A DNA stretch of 64,000 bases, taken from Halalkalicoccus tibetensis (GTDB lineage: Archaea > Halobacteriota > Halobacteria > Halobacteriales > Halalkalicoccaceae). The stretch's first letter is position 1; every line of letters starts with the position of its first letter. The stretch spans positions 335,684 to 399,683 of the forward strand of contig NZ_JBBMXV010000004.1 in the NCBI RefSeq assembly GCF_037996645.1, written 5' to 3'. A model generated the notes under the pieces. That model ran no database searches. It was given only the letters and a program-made list of their open reading frames with translations, and was not told the DNA's origin. Made by a program: the position numbers and the translations under genes. Below are positions 1-7,484 of this stretch, piece by piece.

Positions 1-2
1 TG

Positions 3-152
3 CTGTTACCGTGTCTCGTGACGGCGCTGACGGTCGCCAGGGAGGTCTCGGCCCGGTTCGTCGCGGGGATGCTCGCCCGGCAGGCCGCAGCCGCCTGTGC
101 CTTCGCCGCCGCAATCGCCCACGGCGGTGCGTTGCTGCTCGATCTGCTCTAA
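3..152 (+). CDS. C-terminal end of a membrane protein (partial)
   Basis: The frame is open from the left edge of the window to a TAA at 150-152, so only the last 49 residues are visible. They are alanine- and leucine-rich and hydrophobic, with one segment starting LLPCLVTALTVARE and another ending GGALLLDLL. This fits the end of an integral membrane protein. The PCLVTALTVARE stretch faintly resembles the C-terminal gate region of FeoB/nucleoside-recognition proteins, but that is only an impression. The stop lies 1 bp from the stop of the convergent rpo11. Function cannot be assigned without the upstream sequence. Confidence 0.5.
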   Translation: MLPCLVTALTVAREVSARFVAGMLARQAAAACAFAAAIAHGGALLLDLL

Positions 153-153
153 C

Positions 154-447
154 TCAGGCTGCCGCCGAGGCGTCGCGGAACGCGTCGCGGAAGGAGTCGG
201 TGGTCTCTTGGATCTCCGCCGCGGCCTCGCCGATCGCGTCGAGCGGGTCGACGCCCTCCTCGGTCGTGACGGTGAGCACGGGGTTCGTCTGGCCGCCCGA
301 CTGCTCGGGGTTGACGTCGTAGGTCGCTGCCGTGACGCCGTCGGCCTCGAGCAGCGCGCCCTTGAGGACGTTCATGAACGTGTGGTCCTCGCCGGCGATC
401 TCAAGCTCCAGCTCCCGGTCCTCGCGGGTGAGCACGCGTAGTTCCAT
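154..447 (-). CDS. rpo11: DNA-directed RNA polymerase subunit Rpo11 (RpoL)
   Basis: This is the small archaeal RNA polymerase subunit that pairs with Rpo3 in the assembly platform, equivalent to the N-terminal part of bacterial alpha and to eukaryotic Rpb11. The 97-residue product has the family hallmarks [10 protein letters not shown] and then [15 protein letters not shown], the helix that packs against Rpo3. Length is normal. I chose the ATG at 445-447. The frame stays open upstream, but that part reads through a structured repeat (484-631) and is not like the family. The gene is convergent with the partial membrane gene on the left. Its 5' side faces the repeat, which ends 36 nt before the start codon. 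Confidence 0.95.
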   Translation of the reverse strand: MELRVLTREDRELELEIAGEDHTFMNVLKGALLEADGVTAATYDVNPEQSGGQTNPVLTVTTEEGVDPLDAIGEAAAEIQETTDSFRDAFRDASAAA

Positions 448-483
448 GCGGTACGGTTGGCCTGTGGCGTGTTTCAAGGCTTC

Positions 484-631
484 GAAAGCCCTCGGAACGG
501 ACTGGCGTCCGTTCCTCGCCCTTTTCATTTCCACCAGGCCGCATTGCGAGCAGTTCGGGTCCGAACTGCTCGCTCAGGGTACCAGCCTTTCCCCGCCTTC
601 CTCGCGCGGGCGGCGTGAGTGCCGCCCGCGC
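484..631 (-). repeat. Structured 148-bp element, copy A (candidate ncRNA or leader)
   Basis: Read on the minus strand this matches 19041-19188 over exactly the same 148 nt. In order it has an 11-bp hairpin with a 6-nt loop (604-614/621-631), a 30-nt linker holding GGCGGGGAAAGGCTGG, a second 11-bp hairpin with a 6-nt loop (546-556/563-573), a nearly invariant 31-nt single-stranded block (515-545) containing CCTGGTGGAAATGAAAAGGG, a third hairpin built on GGAACGGA/TCCGTTCC around CGCCAG, and GGCTTTC. The first stem differs completely in sequence from copy B but keeps its size. The second has an A-T to G-C compensatory change. A further helix is possible between GGCCTG (about 535-540) and CAGGCC near 460. 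The element lies sense-oriented upstream of rpo11. It could be a structured RNA or a mobile repeat. Confidence 0.75.
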
Positions 632-683
632 TCACGGAACACTTCGTGTTCCGTTCGTGAGCGAGGTTGCAGAGCAACCTCGC
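632..683. repeat. Two further hairpins adjoining repeat copy A
   Basis: Directly beyond copy A lie two more perfect inverted repeats: CGGAACAC/GTGTTCCG with a TTC loop (635-642/646-653), and GCGAGGTTGC/GCAACCTCGC with an AGA loop (661-670/674-683). With the two stems inside copy A they give four closely packed hairpins between the divergent genes rpo11 and the rhomboid gene. Copy B lacks these two. They may be terminators, part of a longer RNA, or remnants of a mobile repeat. The rest of the 448-779 gap shows only the promoter region of the rhomboid gene. Confidence 0.5.
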
Positions 684-779
684 CACACTCGGACCGGCCA
701 CCGCCCCATTCCGCACCGAACCGCTACCGAGTGGATGAACGATCACAACCCTCAATTCGGCTCGCTCCCTGGAAGGGGT

Positions 780-2420
780 ATGGCGGTCGCGGACCTCCTC
801 GTGGTTCTCGGGTGGCAGCTGCTCGTCGTCGGCGCGCTGCTCGGCTCCGCCTGGGTCGCCCTCCGACTCGCGGCTCCCGAACGCGGGCCCCGCGCCGTGC
901 TCCGCGAGCGGTTCTATCTCGGGGTGCCGTGGGGCTCCCTGATCGTTTTCGGTTGGGTCCTCGCGGTCTACCTGTTCGTCCAGGGCGGGCTCTGGCACCC
1001 CGACGAGCCCCTCGCGGTCCCGTTCTCCGCGTGGTCGTACTTCTACCCGCTTGGAATGGCGTTCGCGGGCTTCGCCCACGTCGGCCCCGGCCACTTGATC
1101 GGCAACCTCACCACCGCACTCGTCTTCGCGCCGCTCGCGGAGTACGTCTGGGGGCACTTCCCCGAGAGCGAGGACGCGCGGATCGCCGACCCCCAGGTTC
1201 GGGCGTTCGTCGCCTTCCCCCTCGCCGTCCTCGCGGTCGGCATCGGGACCAGCCTCTTCTCATGGGGACCCGTGATCGGCTTCTCGGGCGTGGTCTTCGC
1301 GATGATCGGCTTCGTCCTCGTGCGCTACCCGATCCTCGCCGTGGTCGCGCTCGCGGCCAGGAGCGCCGTCAGAACCCTCTCGGACGCGCTGGCCGAACCC
1401 GTCGCCGTCGTCGAGGTGACCGCGAGCGTCTCCCCGCCGTGGTGGTACGGGATCGCCGTCCAGGGCCACGCGATCGGCTTCCTGACCGGCGTACTCCTGG
1501 GGGCGGCGTTGCTTCGCCACCGTCGGATCCGACCGGACCCCCGACGGCTCTGGTTCGGCACCCTGCTCGTGTCCCTCTCGCTGTCGCTGTGGGCCGTCTG
1601 GTGGGTTCGCGGCGAGGCGACCTACGTGCTCTTCCAGGCGCTCGGGCTCGTGCTGGTGTTCGCGCTGGCGGCCCTGGTCACCGCCGCGGTGACCGCGGAC
1701 GACCGGCCTCTCTCCCAGTCCCAGTTCGGAAACGTGGCCCGGAGACGGGCCGCGCTCGCCGCGCTCGCGCTCCCGCTGGTGGTCATGTGTCTGATCGGCG
1801 TCCCGCTGAACCTGGTGGCCGTCGACGAGGAGCCCCGCGAGGCGGCGCTCGACGCCGGCGATTACACCGTCTTCTACGACGAGGAGGTCGAGGACAGGAT
1901 GTTCTCGGTCGTCGAGGTCGAGGCGTTCGGTGAGACGACCGACGTCACTACCAGCGGCGTGATCGTCACTAGCCCCGAACGCAACGTCTGGGGCCAGGAG
2001 GTCCCCGCCGCGGAGCTCGAGACCCACGGCGATGCAACCGTTCGAATCGGCGGGCTGACCTGGAGCGAGACCGTCGAGGTCGAACGATCGGGCTGGGAGG
2101 TCGGCGACGAGGCGGTCTACGCCGTCTGGCTCGAAAACGACGGCGAGCGGGTCCACAGCTACGACTCCGAACCCGTCAGCCCCGACGTCCTCCTCGACGG
2201 CCGGACGATCACCCTCCATACCGAGTCGGGAACCTTCTACGTCGAGGTCGAGGGCGAGGGGGCGACCGAGTACGCCGAAGTACCCGATGAAGGCGAGGTC
2301 CGCGGGGTGAACGGCCTCGCGATCGGGAACGACGACGATCGACTCGTCGCGAGCGACGGCGCCAGCGCCGTCCCGATCGCCGAGGCGGAGCGCTACACCC
2401 CGCGCCAGGAGGACCTGTAA
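780..2420 (+). CDS. Rhomboid-family intramembrane serine protease with C-terminal beta domain
   Basis: Predicted polytopic protease of 546 aa that cleaves transmembrane helices inside the membrane. The N-terminal two thirds are hydrophobic with several membrane segments and carry the rhomboid signature: GHLIGN at 104-109, the catalytic serine in GFSG at S169, and the catalytic histidine in QGHAIGF at H230. After a last membrane segment around residue 340 there is an acidic extension of about 190 residues, rich in short beta-like stretches, probably an exported sensor or substrate-binding domain. I chose the ATG at 780 because the upstream extension is basic and runs into the hairpin array. 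The last 28 bp overlap the end of the convergent methyltransferase gene. The substrate is unknown. Confidence 0.85.
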   Translation: MAVADLLVVLGWQLLVVGALLGSAWVALRLAAPERGPRAVLRERFYLGVPWGSLIVFGWVLAVYLFVQGGLWHPDEPLAVPFSAWSYFYPLGMAFAGFAHVGPGHLIGNLTTALVFAPLAEYVWGHFPESEDARIADPQVRAFVAFPLAVLAVGIGTSLFSWGPVIGFSGVVFAMIGFVLVRYPILAVVALAARSAVRTLSDALAEPVAVVEVTASVSPPWWYGIAVQGHAIGFLTGVLLGAALLRHRRIRPDPRRLWFGTLLVSLSLSLWAVWWVRGEATYVLFQALGLVLVFALAALVTAAVTADDRPLSQSQFGNVARRRAALAALALPLVVMCLIGVPLNLVAVDEEPREAALDAGDYTVFYDEEVEDRMFSVVEVEAFGETTDVTTSGVIVTSPERNVWGQEVPAAELETHGDATVRIGGLTWSETVEVERSGWEVGDEAVYAVWLENDGERVHSYDSEPVSPDVLLDGRTITLHTESGTFYVEVEGEGATEYAEVPDEGEVRGVNGLAIGNDDDRLVASDGASAVPIAEAERYTPRQEDL

Positions 2421-3016
2421 CACTCCGCGCGGATCGTCCGCGATTCCTCGTCGTGGAAGTCGAACTGGCGATCGATCTCGAGGGCGAGCTCGTAGGCGTG
2501 GGTCACCCGTCCTCCGTTGTCGGCGACGAACGACTCGACGAACTCGCGGCTGCCGGCGTTGTGGATCGAGTAGACCACGTCCGCGATCTCCAGTGCTCCT
2601 TCGAGAAAGCGTTTGTCGGCACCCCGGTTGCCGTGCTGGGCGCCGAACGGCGGGTTCATGAGCACGGTCGCGCCCGAGAGCCGAAGCGGGAGGCGGCCGC
2701 CGTCGCCGAGCAGCCAGTCGGGCCCTTGAGAAGGATCGACCCGGCGTTCGTTTTCCTGGGCCGTCGCGAGCGCCCCGCGGTCGGCATCGAGCCCGACCAC
2801 CCGTTCGGGCGTCCGCAGCGCGGCCCCCAGCGCGAGCATTCCAGTTCCCGTTCCCAGGTCGACCACCGTCCCCTCGAGATCGCCCTGGAGATCGGCGAGG
2901 TGGACGAGCTGGGCGGCGACGTCGGCGGGCGTGGGGTACTGCTCCAGTTCGACGCGCGGCTCGTCGAACCCCCGAACGCGGGAGAGGCGCCGTTCGAGCG
3001 CCCGCTTGCTGTCCAT
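2393..3016 (-). CDS. METTL5-like SAM-dependent N6-adenine methyltransferase
   Basis: 207-residue class I methyltransferase. The SAM-binding motif I is VVDLGTGTGMLALG, followed by an acidic residue in VVGLDAD, and the catalytic NPPF motif appears as VLMNPPFGAQHG. This motif and size match the archaeal/eukaryotic METTL5 group, which makes m6A in small-subunit rRNA. The archaeal member is expected to act on 16S rRNA, but the target is inferred. The start at 3016 gives MDSKRALERRL, typical for the family. It lies 31 bp downstream of a small conserved gene (3048-3437) in the same direction, so the two are probably one transcript. Its 3' end overlaps the rhomboid gene by 28 bp. Confidence 0.85.
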   Translation of the reverse strand: MDSKRALERRLSRVRGFDEPRVELEQYPTPADVAAQLVHLADLQGDLEGTVVDLGTGTGMLALGAALRTPERVVGLDADRGALATAQENERRVDPSQGPDWLLGDGGRLPLRLSGATVLMNPPFGAQHGNRGADKRFLEGALEIADVVYSIHNAGSREFVESFVADNGGRVTHAYELALEIDRQFDFHDEESRTIRAECYRSSWRGV

Positions 3017-3047
3017 GCGGGGGCGAGGGGAGGAACGAAGAGAAAGC

Positions 3048-3437
3048 TTAGGGTTCGACCGAGAGCGGGCCGTCGATCTCGAGGACCACGCCGTCGCGCC
3101 GAGCACGCTCGGCGCAGGCGGCGAGTGCGGGGCGGACCTTCCGCTCGTCGGCGACGTCATCGAACGAGACCGTGAGCGTGCCGGCCCCGAGGAAGGCCGC
3201 GGCGCGGATGTGCTCGCGGATCCGTTCGGCCTCCTCCTGGGTCGACAGCGAGCAGTCCTCGTCGAAACAGGCCTCGACGGCCAGGTTGGCGGGGACGAGC
3301 CGGTCGGCGGCCAGCTCCTCCTTGAACTCGCGCAGGTAGTCGGGCGCGGTCGAGTCGAGCCCGTCCGCGTTCAGACGGACGGGGGTGGTCTCCTCGGATC
3401 GACACGGCTCGACCGCGGGACGCTGTAGCGTACTCAT
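3048..3437 (-). CDS. Small conserved haloarchaeal protein of unknown function
   Basis: 129 residues, acidic, apparently soluble, mixed alpha/beta. I do not recognise a characterised domain. It has two cysteines close together in EACFDEDCSLS (around residues 57-63), earlier a single CRSEE, and a later CAERARRDG. The C-terminal half reads like a small alpha/beta fold with a conserved-looking AAAFLGAGTLTVSFDDV. It is the first gene of a probable two-gene unit with the METTL5-like methyltransferase, so a link to rRNA or translation is possible but unproven. Upstream on the minus strand is an A/T-rich promoter (TTTTTGTATATCC, about 3457-3470) and beyond it a perfect 10-bp palindrome. Confidence 0.7.
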   Translation of the reverse strand: MSTLQRPAVEPCRSEETTPVRLNADGLDSTAPDYLREFKEELAADRLVPANLAVEACFDEDCSLSTQEEAERIREHIRAAAFLGAGTLTVSFDDVADERKVRPALAACAERARRDGVVLEIDGPLSVEP

Positions 3438-3456
3438 CTTGTACGCTCATACATAG

Positions 3457-3485
3457 TGGATATACAAAAACCTTTGTGCATGCAC
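3457..3485 (-). promoter_or_regulatory. TATA box and palindrome upstream of 3048-3437
   Basis: The divergent space between 3437 and 3549 contains a TATA-like stretch on the minus strand (TTTTTGTATATCC) about 20-35 bp before the start codon. Just outside it is the perfect palindrome GTGCATGCAC (3476-3485). The position upstream of the TATA element would suit an activator or a repressor site. No protein can be assigned to it. Confidence 0.4.
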
Positions 3486-3548
3486 AGCGGTAATTCCGAG
3501 GGCTCACCGAGGGCCGAACACTAAGCGGACGGGTCCCGAGCAACCGGT

Positions 3549-4487
3549 ATGGCCGAACTCGATCCACAGGCCGCGGCGTTGCTCGAGACGATGGACGCGA
3601 TGGGACAGCCGCCGGCGTACGCCCTCTCGGTCGAGAGCGCGCGCGACCGGCTCCGCGAGCTCATGGCGAACCAGGGCGAGGGCGAGCCCGTCGACCGCCT
3701 CGAGGAGTTCTCGATCGGCGGGCCCGAACGAGCGATCCCCGTCCGCCTCTACGCGCCCGCCGGCGACGACCACCCTCTCCTGATCTTCTATCACGGCGGG
3801 GGCTGGGCGGTCGGCGACCTCGAGACCCACGACCCGGTCTGTCGTCGTCTCGCGAACGCCGCCGACTGTGCGGTGCTGTCGGTCGACTACCGCCTCGCGC
3901 CCGAACACCCGTTCCCGGCGGCCGTCGAGGACGCCTACGCGGCCCTCGAGTGGGCCGCCGAGTACGCGGGTCGGATCAACTGCGATCCCTCCCGACTGGC
4001 CGTCGGCGGCGACAGCGCCGGGGGCAACCTCGCGGCGGCCGTCTCGCTGATGAGCCGGGACCGCGACGGCCCCGAGATCGCCCACCAGTCGCTGATCTAC
4101 CCCGCCGTCGCCTCGCCAGCCGTCCACGACTTTCCGAGCTACGAGGAGAACGCGGAGGGCTACATGCTCGAGGCCGCGAGCGTCGAGTGGTATCTCGAGC
4201 GCTACCTCCCCGATCCCGTGGACCACAGGAACGCCTACGCCGCGCCGCTGCTCGCGCGCGACTACTCGGAGCTGCCCTCGACGAGCGTCCTCACGGCGGG
4301 GTTCGACCCGATCCGCGACGAGGGCCGCGAGTACGCCGACCGGCTCGAATCGGCGGGCGTCGAGGTCGAACGCCACGAGTACGAGGGGATGATCCACGGG
4401 TTCGTGAACCTGCTCGACCACCTCGACGCCGCGGGCGAGGCGCTCGACGCGCTTGGGGCGGACCTCGACGACGCGTTCGAAAAGTAG
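3549..4487 (+). CDS. Alpha/beta hydrolase, hormone-sensitive-lipase family esterase
   Basis: 312-residue carboxylesterase/acylhydrolase of the HSL (bacterial lipase group IV) type, expected to cleave short-chain esters in the cytoplasm. The oxyanion-hole motif HGGGW starts at H82, the nucleophile elbow is GDSAGG with S156, and the other triad members are D253 (AGFDPIRDEG) and H283 (MIHGFVNL). Length is typical. The N-terminal 60-70 residues form the family's cap (DPQAAALLETM and onward). Just downstream is a strong hairpin followed by a T-run, so the gene is probably monocistronic. The natural substrate is unknown. Confidence 0.9.
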   Translation: MAELDPQAAALLETMDAMGQPPAYALSVESARDRLRELMANQGEGEPVDRLEEFSIGGPERAIPVRLYAPAGDDHPLLIFYHGGGWAVGDLETHDPVCRRLANAADCAVLSVDYRLAPEHPFPAAVEDAYAALEWAAEYAGRINCDPSRLAVGGDSAGGNLAAAVSLMSRDRDGPEIAHQSLIYPAVASPAVHDFPSYEENAEGYMLEAASVEWYLERYLPDPVDHRNAYAAPLLARDYSELPSTSVLTAGFDPIRDEGREYADRLESAGVEVERHEYEGMIHGFVNLLDHLDAAGEALDALGADLDDAFEK

Positions 4488-4527
4488 GTGCTGCTCGTAG
4501 ATCGAATGGAAAACGCTGCAGGGCGGA

Positions 4528-4557
4528 CCGGCGCGGCTTCGCCGCGCCGGCTTTTTA
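4528..4557 (+). terminator. Intrinsic-type terminator after the HSL hydrolase gene
   Basis: A perfect 10-bp stem CCGGCGCGGC/GCCGCGCCGG with a TTC loop (4528-4537/4541-4550) is followed by CTTTTT. It lies 40 bp after the stop of the hydrolase gene and before the convergent dph2. A second smaller hairpin, GGTACGC-GAA-GCGTACC (about 4579-4595), lies closer to dph2, whose own downstream strand also carries a T-run. Confidence 0.6.
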
Positions 4558-4617
4558 GTCCAGGTTTTTGTGGTGAGTGGTACGCGAAGCGTACCCGAGC
4601 CAGAAAAACGTGGGTTT

Positions 4618-5652
4618 CTACCAAGTACCGTGGAACGTGTCGAACTCCAGGGCGTCGAGCGGCTTGTTCCCGACCGCGATCTCGTACTCGCCGGGCGTGA
4701 GCATCGGCTTGTGGAACTGCGGGCCGTCGTCGGTGGTGATCCGGGGACAGCCGGTGTTGACGAACGCGTCCATGTCGAAGTTCCGCAGCCTGTCGGGGGT
4801 GACCTCGTCCATCGTGATCAGGTAGGCGTTCTCGTTCTCCTCGACGATCTCCTCGGCCTGATCCCAGCGACCCTGGCCGATCTTCGTACAGAAGATGACG
4901 CCCCACTTCTCGGCGTCCATCGCGCGGTGGACCGCGCCGTAGCGCTGTTTCATGAACTTCTCGGTATCAGCCACCGTCACGACGTTGTTGACGGGGTCGG
5001 CGATCACGACGTTCTTCTCGGGGTGTTCCATCGCCAAGCCGAGCGGGTGGAACTTCCCGCCGCCGACGTAGAGCACGTTGTCGGCGTCGATGTCCGCCGA
5101 GGCGTAGTTGCAGCCCAAGACCTGGCCCTCGTGGGTCAGCCGGTCGTCACCCTTGCGGGTGTGGACCTCGTAGCCCCGCGACTCGAGGAACTCGCGCATC
5201 TCCTCGAAGCGGTTCATGTGCTGGGCGGTCGTGACGAGCCCGACCTGGTCGCCCTCGATCTCCTCTAAGGACTCCTCGATGATCGGCAGTACCTCGACGT
5301 TCGAGAAGAGGGGAACGTAGATGATCTTCTCGGACTCCTTCATCGGGGAGTGGCCGAAGTGGACGAAGACGTCCGTGCGGCGCATCAGATAGGTGTCGAG
5401 GTCGCAGGCGCCGTAGCAGGGCTGGCCCGACATCATCACGGTGACGTCCTCGGGCAGGAGCTCCCGGAGGTCGTCGGTGACCTTCGGGCCGCGGCGTTTG
5501 AGCCCCTCGGGGAACTGCAGGCCGACCTTCTTCGCGTCGCGCTCGTCGACGGCCTCGACGATCCGCTCGAGCTCGTAGTCCCACTCCCGGTCGTGTTTCA
5601 GGGACATGCCCGTGTTCCGCAGATCGCCCTCGGAGAACTCGTTTCGGCTCAT
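4618..5652 (-). CDS. dph2: Diphthamide biosynthesis enzyme Dph2
   Basis: 344-residue archaeal Dph2. It transfers the 3-amino-3-carboxypropyl group of SAM to the histidine of elongation factor 2 in the first step of diphthamide synthesis. It is a non-canonical radical SAM enzyme whose 4Fe-4S cluster is held by three cysteines far apart in sequence. These are present here: C79 in GQPCYGACD, C181 in VLGCNYAS and C302 in VNTGCPRI. The start at 5652 (MSRNEFSEG) is supported by the short spacing to a promoter-like GTTAAACG. The gene is convergent with the hydrolase and divergent from the YlbF-type gene. Confidence 0.93.
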   Translation of the reverse strand: MSRNEFSEGDLRNTGMSLKHDREWDYELERIVEAVDERDAKKVGLQFPEGLKRRGPKVTDDLRELLPEDVTVMMSGQPCYGACDLDTYLMRRTDVFVHFGHSPMKESEKIIYVPLFSNVEVLPIIEESLEEIEGDQVGLVTTAQHMNRFEEMREFLESRGYEVHTRKGDDRLTHEGQVLGCNYASADIDADNVLYVGGGKFHPLGLAMEHPEKNVVIADPVNNVVTVADTEKFMKQRYGAVHRAMDAEKWGVIFCTKIGQGRWDQAEEIVEENENAYLITMDEVTPDRLRNFDMDAFVNTGCPRITTDDGPQFHKPMLTPGEYEIAVGNKPLDALEFDTFHGTW

Positions 5653-5742
5653 TACCCCGTATATCGGTCGTGGGCGTTTAACGTCGGCGCTTCGGGGGCG
5701 GGTTCCGGCAGGTTGAAACGGCCGGCGTCCCAAATATGGACG

Positions 5743-6135
5743 ATGAGCGTCGAAACCCAACCCAGCGCCGAGGAGACCGGCATCGAGGAGCTCGGCCGCG
5801 AGCTCGGCGAGGCGATCGCCCGGACCGAGGAGTACGCCGCCTACGAGGAGGCCCAGCGGGCGGTCAAGGAGAGCGAACACGCCCAGGGCAAGATCGACGA
5901 GTTCGAGTCGCTGCGCCAGGAGTTCATGCTCGCGCGCCAGACCGGCGACGCCACCCAGGAGGACCTCCAGCGCCTCCAGTCGGCCCAACAGGAGCTCCAC
6001 GAGATCCCCGTGATGGCCGACTACCTCGAGGCCCAGGCGGAGCTCGACGCGAAGCTCGAGGCCGTCAACGAGGCGATCTCCGCGCCCCTCGACGTCGACT
6101 TCGGCGAGCAGGCCGGCGGCTGCTGTCAGGACTAG
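5743..6135 (+). CDS. YlbF/YmcA-family regulator-like protein
   Basis: 130-residue, mostly helical acidic protein of the YlbF (DUF964) family. In Bacillus, YlbF/YmcA/YaaT proteins assist RNase Y and regulatory phosphotransfer. The haloarchaeal members have no assigned role. The central block (ESLRQEFMLARQTGD and the following QAELDAKLEAVNEAI) is typical. The C-terminus ends GGCCQD, with vicinal cysteines that could bind a metal or an Fe-S cluster, as reported for some bacterial relatives. The start is the ATG at 5743. The stop lies 1 bp from the stop of the convergent gene at 6137. Confidence 0.8.
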   Translation: MSVETQPSAEETGIEELGRELGEAIARTEEYAAYEEAQRAVKESEHAQGKIDEFESLRQEFMLARQTGDATQEDLQRLQSAQQELHEIPVMADYLEAQAELDAKLEAVNEAISAPLDVDFGEQAGGCCQD

Positions 6136-6136
6136 C

Positions 6137-6508
6137 TCACTCGCCGACGTAGCGCCAGCGCCGCTCTTCCTCCGTGGGCGCGGACACGCCCGGAAGCTCC
6201 TCGAGCGAGCCTGACCCCCGGACACAGTCCTCCCAGAACCCCTCCGCGGAGTCGTAGCCGACCTCGTCGGGATCGACCGTCGATCGGAGCTCCTCCTCGC
6301 TCGCGGTCCCGTTCTCGCGGAGGTACTCGTAGAGCGCGCTGATCTCGGCCTCTCGGCGTTCGAGGACTTCCCCCTCACCCGGCAGCTCCATCGCGTCGAT
6401 GAGGCTCGGGATCGTGGGGTCCTCCGGGATCTCCTCGGGCGTGGCGTCGGCCCCCTCGTGTGGCGTATCCGACGTCCGATCCCCTTCGTCCGTGTTTTCC
6501 GGACTCAT
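6137..6508 (-). CDS. Acidic haloarchaeal protein of unknown function
   Basis: 123 residues. The first 50 are very acidic and low in complexity (SPENTDEGDRTSDT). The rest looks like a small helical domain ending EEERRWRYVGE, with a middle segment (ALYEYLRENGTASEEELRS) that could be a winged-helix-like fold. No recognised domain or catalytic motif. A TATA-like TTTATG lies about 25-30 bp upstream of the ATG at 6506-6508. It is convergent with the YlbF-type gene and divergent from the MBL-fold gene. Confidence 0.7.
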   Translation of the reverse strand: MSPENTDEGDRTSDTPHEGADATPEEIPEDPTIPSLIDAMELPGEGEVLERREAEISALYEYLRENGTASEEELRSTVDPDEVGYDSAEGFWEDCVRGSGSLEELPGVSAPTEEERRWRYVGE

Positions 6509-6636
6509 GTCTACCCGAATGGGGATCTCGAGGCAACATAAATCACGGGGCGGGCCTGTCGTGATCGGACGTCCGCTTCGACGTCCCGCCGCGCGACAGC
6601 ACAACACTTACCCTCGTAGTGGTAGCACTCGGTCGT

Positions 6637-7467
6637 ATGTCACGGAGCGACTGGGGCGACTGGCTCGTCCGCGAGGTAGAGGAGAGTTCTCCCGACGGCG
6701 TCGCGGTCTGGTATCTCGGCTGCAACGGGTTCGTCCTGAAGGCGAGCGACGGGACCACCCTGTTCATCGACCCCTATCTGGGGACCGGCGACCCGCCGCG
6801 CACCGTGAGAATGATCCCGATCCCGTTCGATCCCGAGGACGTCTCGGAGGCCGACGCGCTGCTCGCGACCCACGAACACGTCGACCACGTCCACGGCGAG
6901 AGCCAGGCCCCGATCCTCGAGAACACCGGCGCGACCATGTACGGCCCCGAGGACAGCCTCGCGGTCGCCCGCGAGGAGGAGGCCTGGGGAGAGGCGTGGG
7001 ACCTCGACGACGACCAGTTCGTCGACGTCTACGAGGGCGAGACCCACGAGATCGGCTCCTTCACCGTGAACGTCGAACCCGCGAACGACCCCGACGCGAC
7101 CCAGCCCGTGAGCTACGTCATCGAACACGAGGCCGGCACCTTCTTCCACGGCGGCGACGCCCGCCCGGGCGAGTTCGAGTCCACCGGCGAGGACTACGAC
7201 ATCGACCTCGGGGTGCTGGCGTTCGGCACCGTCGGGACGATCCCCGACAAGGAGACCGGCGAGCCCCAGCGAACCAAGTGGTACAGCGACGAGACCCAGA
7301 TCATCGAGGCCGCGAACGACCTGGGGCTCGACCGGCTGCTGCCGAGCCACTGGGACATGTGGAAGGGCCTGACGGCCGACCCCAAGAACCTCCAGCACCA
7401 CGCGAAGGGCTTCGAGTACCCCCGACGGATCGAACCCGTCGAGATCGGCGACCGGGTCGACCTCTGA
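6637..7467 (+). CDS. MBL-fold metal-dependent hydrolase, UlaG-like
   Basis: 276-residue metallo-beta-lactamase fold protein related to UlaG (L-ascorbate-6-phosphate lactonase). The metal-binding motif is THEHVDH with H79, H81, D83 and H84. Further ligands are expected in FFHGGDARPG and LLPSHWDMW near the end. It begins like UlaG-type proteins with a WYLGCNGFVLK strand. The substrate is unknown: the family includes lactonases, phosphodiesterases and general hydrolases. The start at 6637 follows a plausible promoter. The next gene downstream has its own A/T-rich promoter, so this gene is probably transcribed alone. Confidence 0.85.
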   Translation: MSRSDWGDWLVREVEESSPDGVAVWYLGCNGFVLKASDGTTLFIDPYLGTGDPPRTVRMIPIPFDPEDVSEADALLATHEHVDHVHGESQAPILENTGATMYGPEDSLAVAREEEAWGEAWDLDDDQFVDVYEGETHEIGSFTVNVEPANDPDATQPVSYVIEHEAGTFFHGGDARPGEFESTGEDYDIDLGVLAFGTVGTIPDKETGEPQRTKWYSDETQIIEAANDLGLDRLLPSHWDMWKGLTADPKNLQHHAKGFEYPRRIEPVEIGDRVDL

Positions 7468-7484
7468 TCAGAGTTACCTACTAT

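Noticed and set aside
484-631. Reading the 148-nt element as a short protein gene beginning [10 protein letters not shown]
   Set aside because: The frame is kept only because both copies have the same length. The pattern of change follows base pairing in stems rather than codon positions, and neither frame ends in a consistent place.
332-1933. A 533-codon frame overlapping the rhomboid gene
   Set aside because: Its product is almost pure arginine/proline/glycine and crosses the hairpin array. The rhomboid frame has the catalytic motifs.
4498-4617. A third copy of the structured element between the hydrolase and dph2
   Set aside because: There are two hairpins there, but neither the GGAAAGGCTGG linker nor the GGTGGAAATGAAAAGGG block is present. 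An ordinary terminator explains it.
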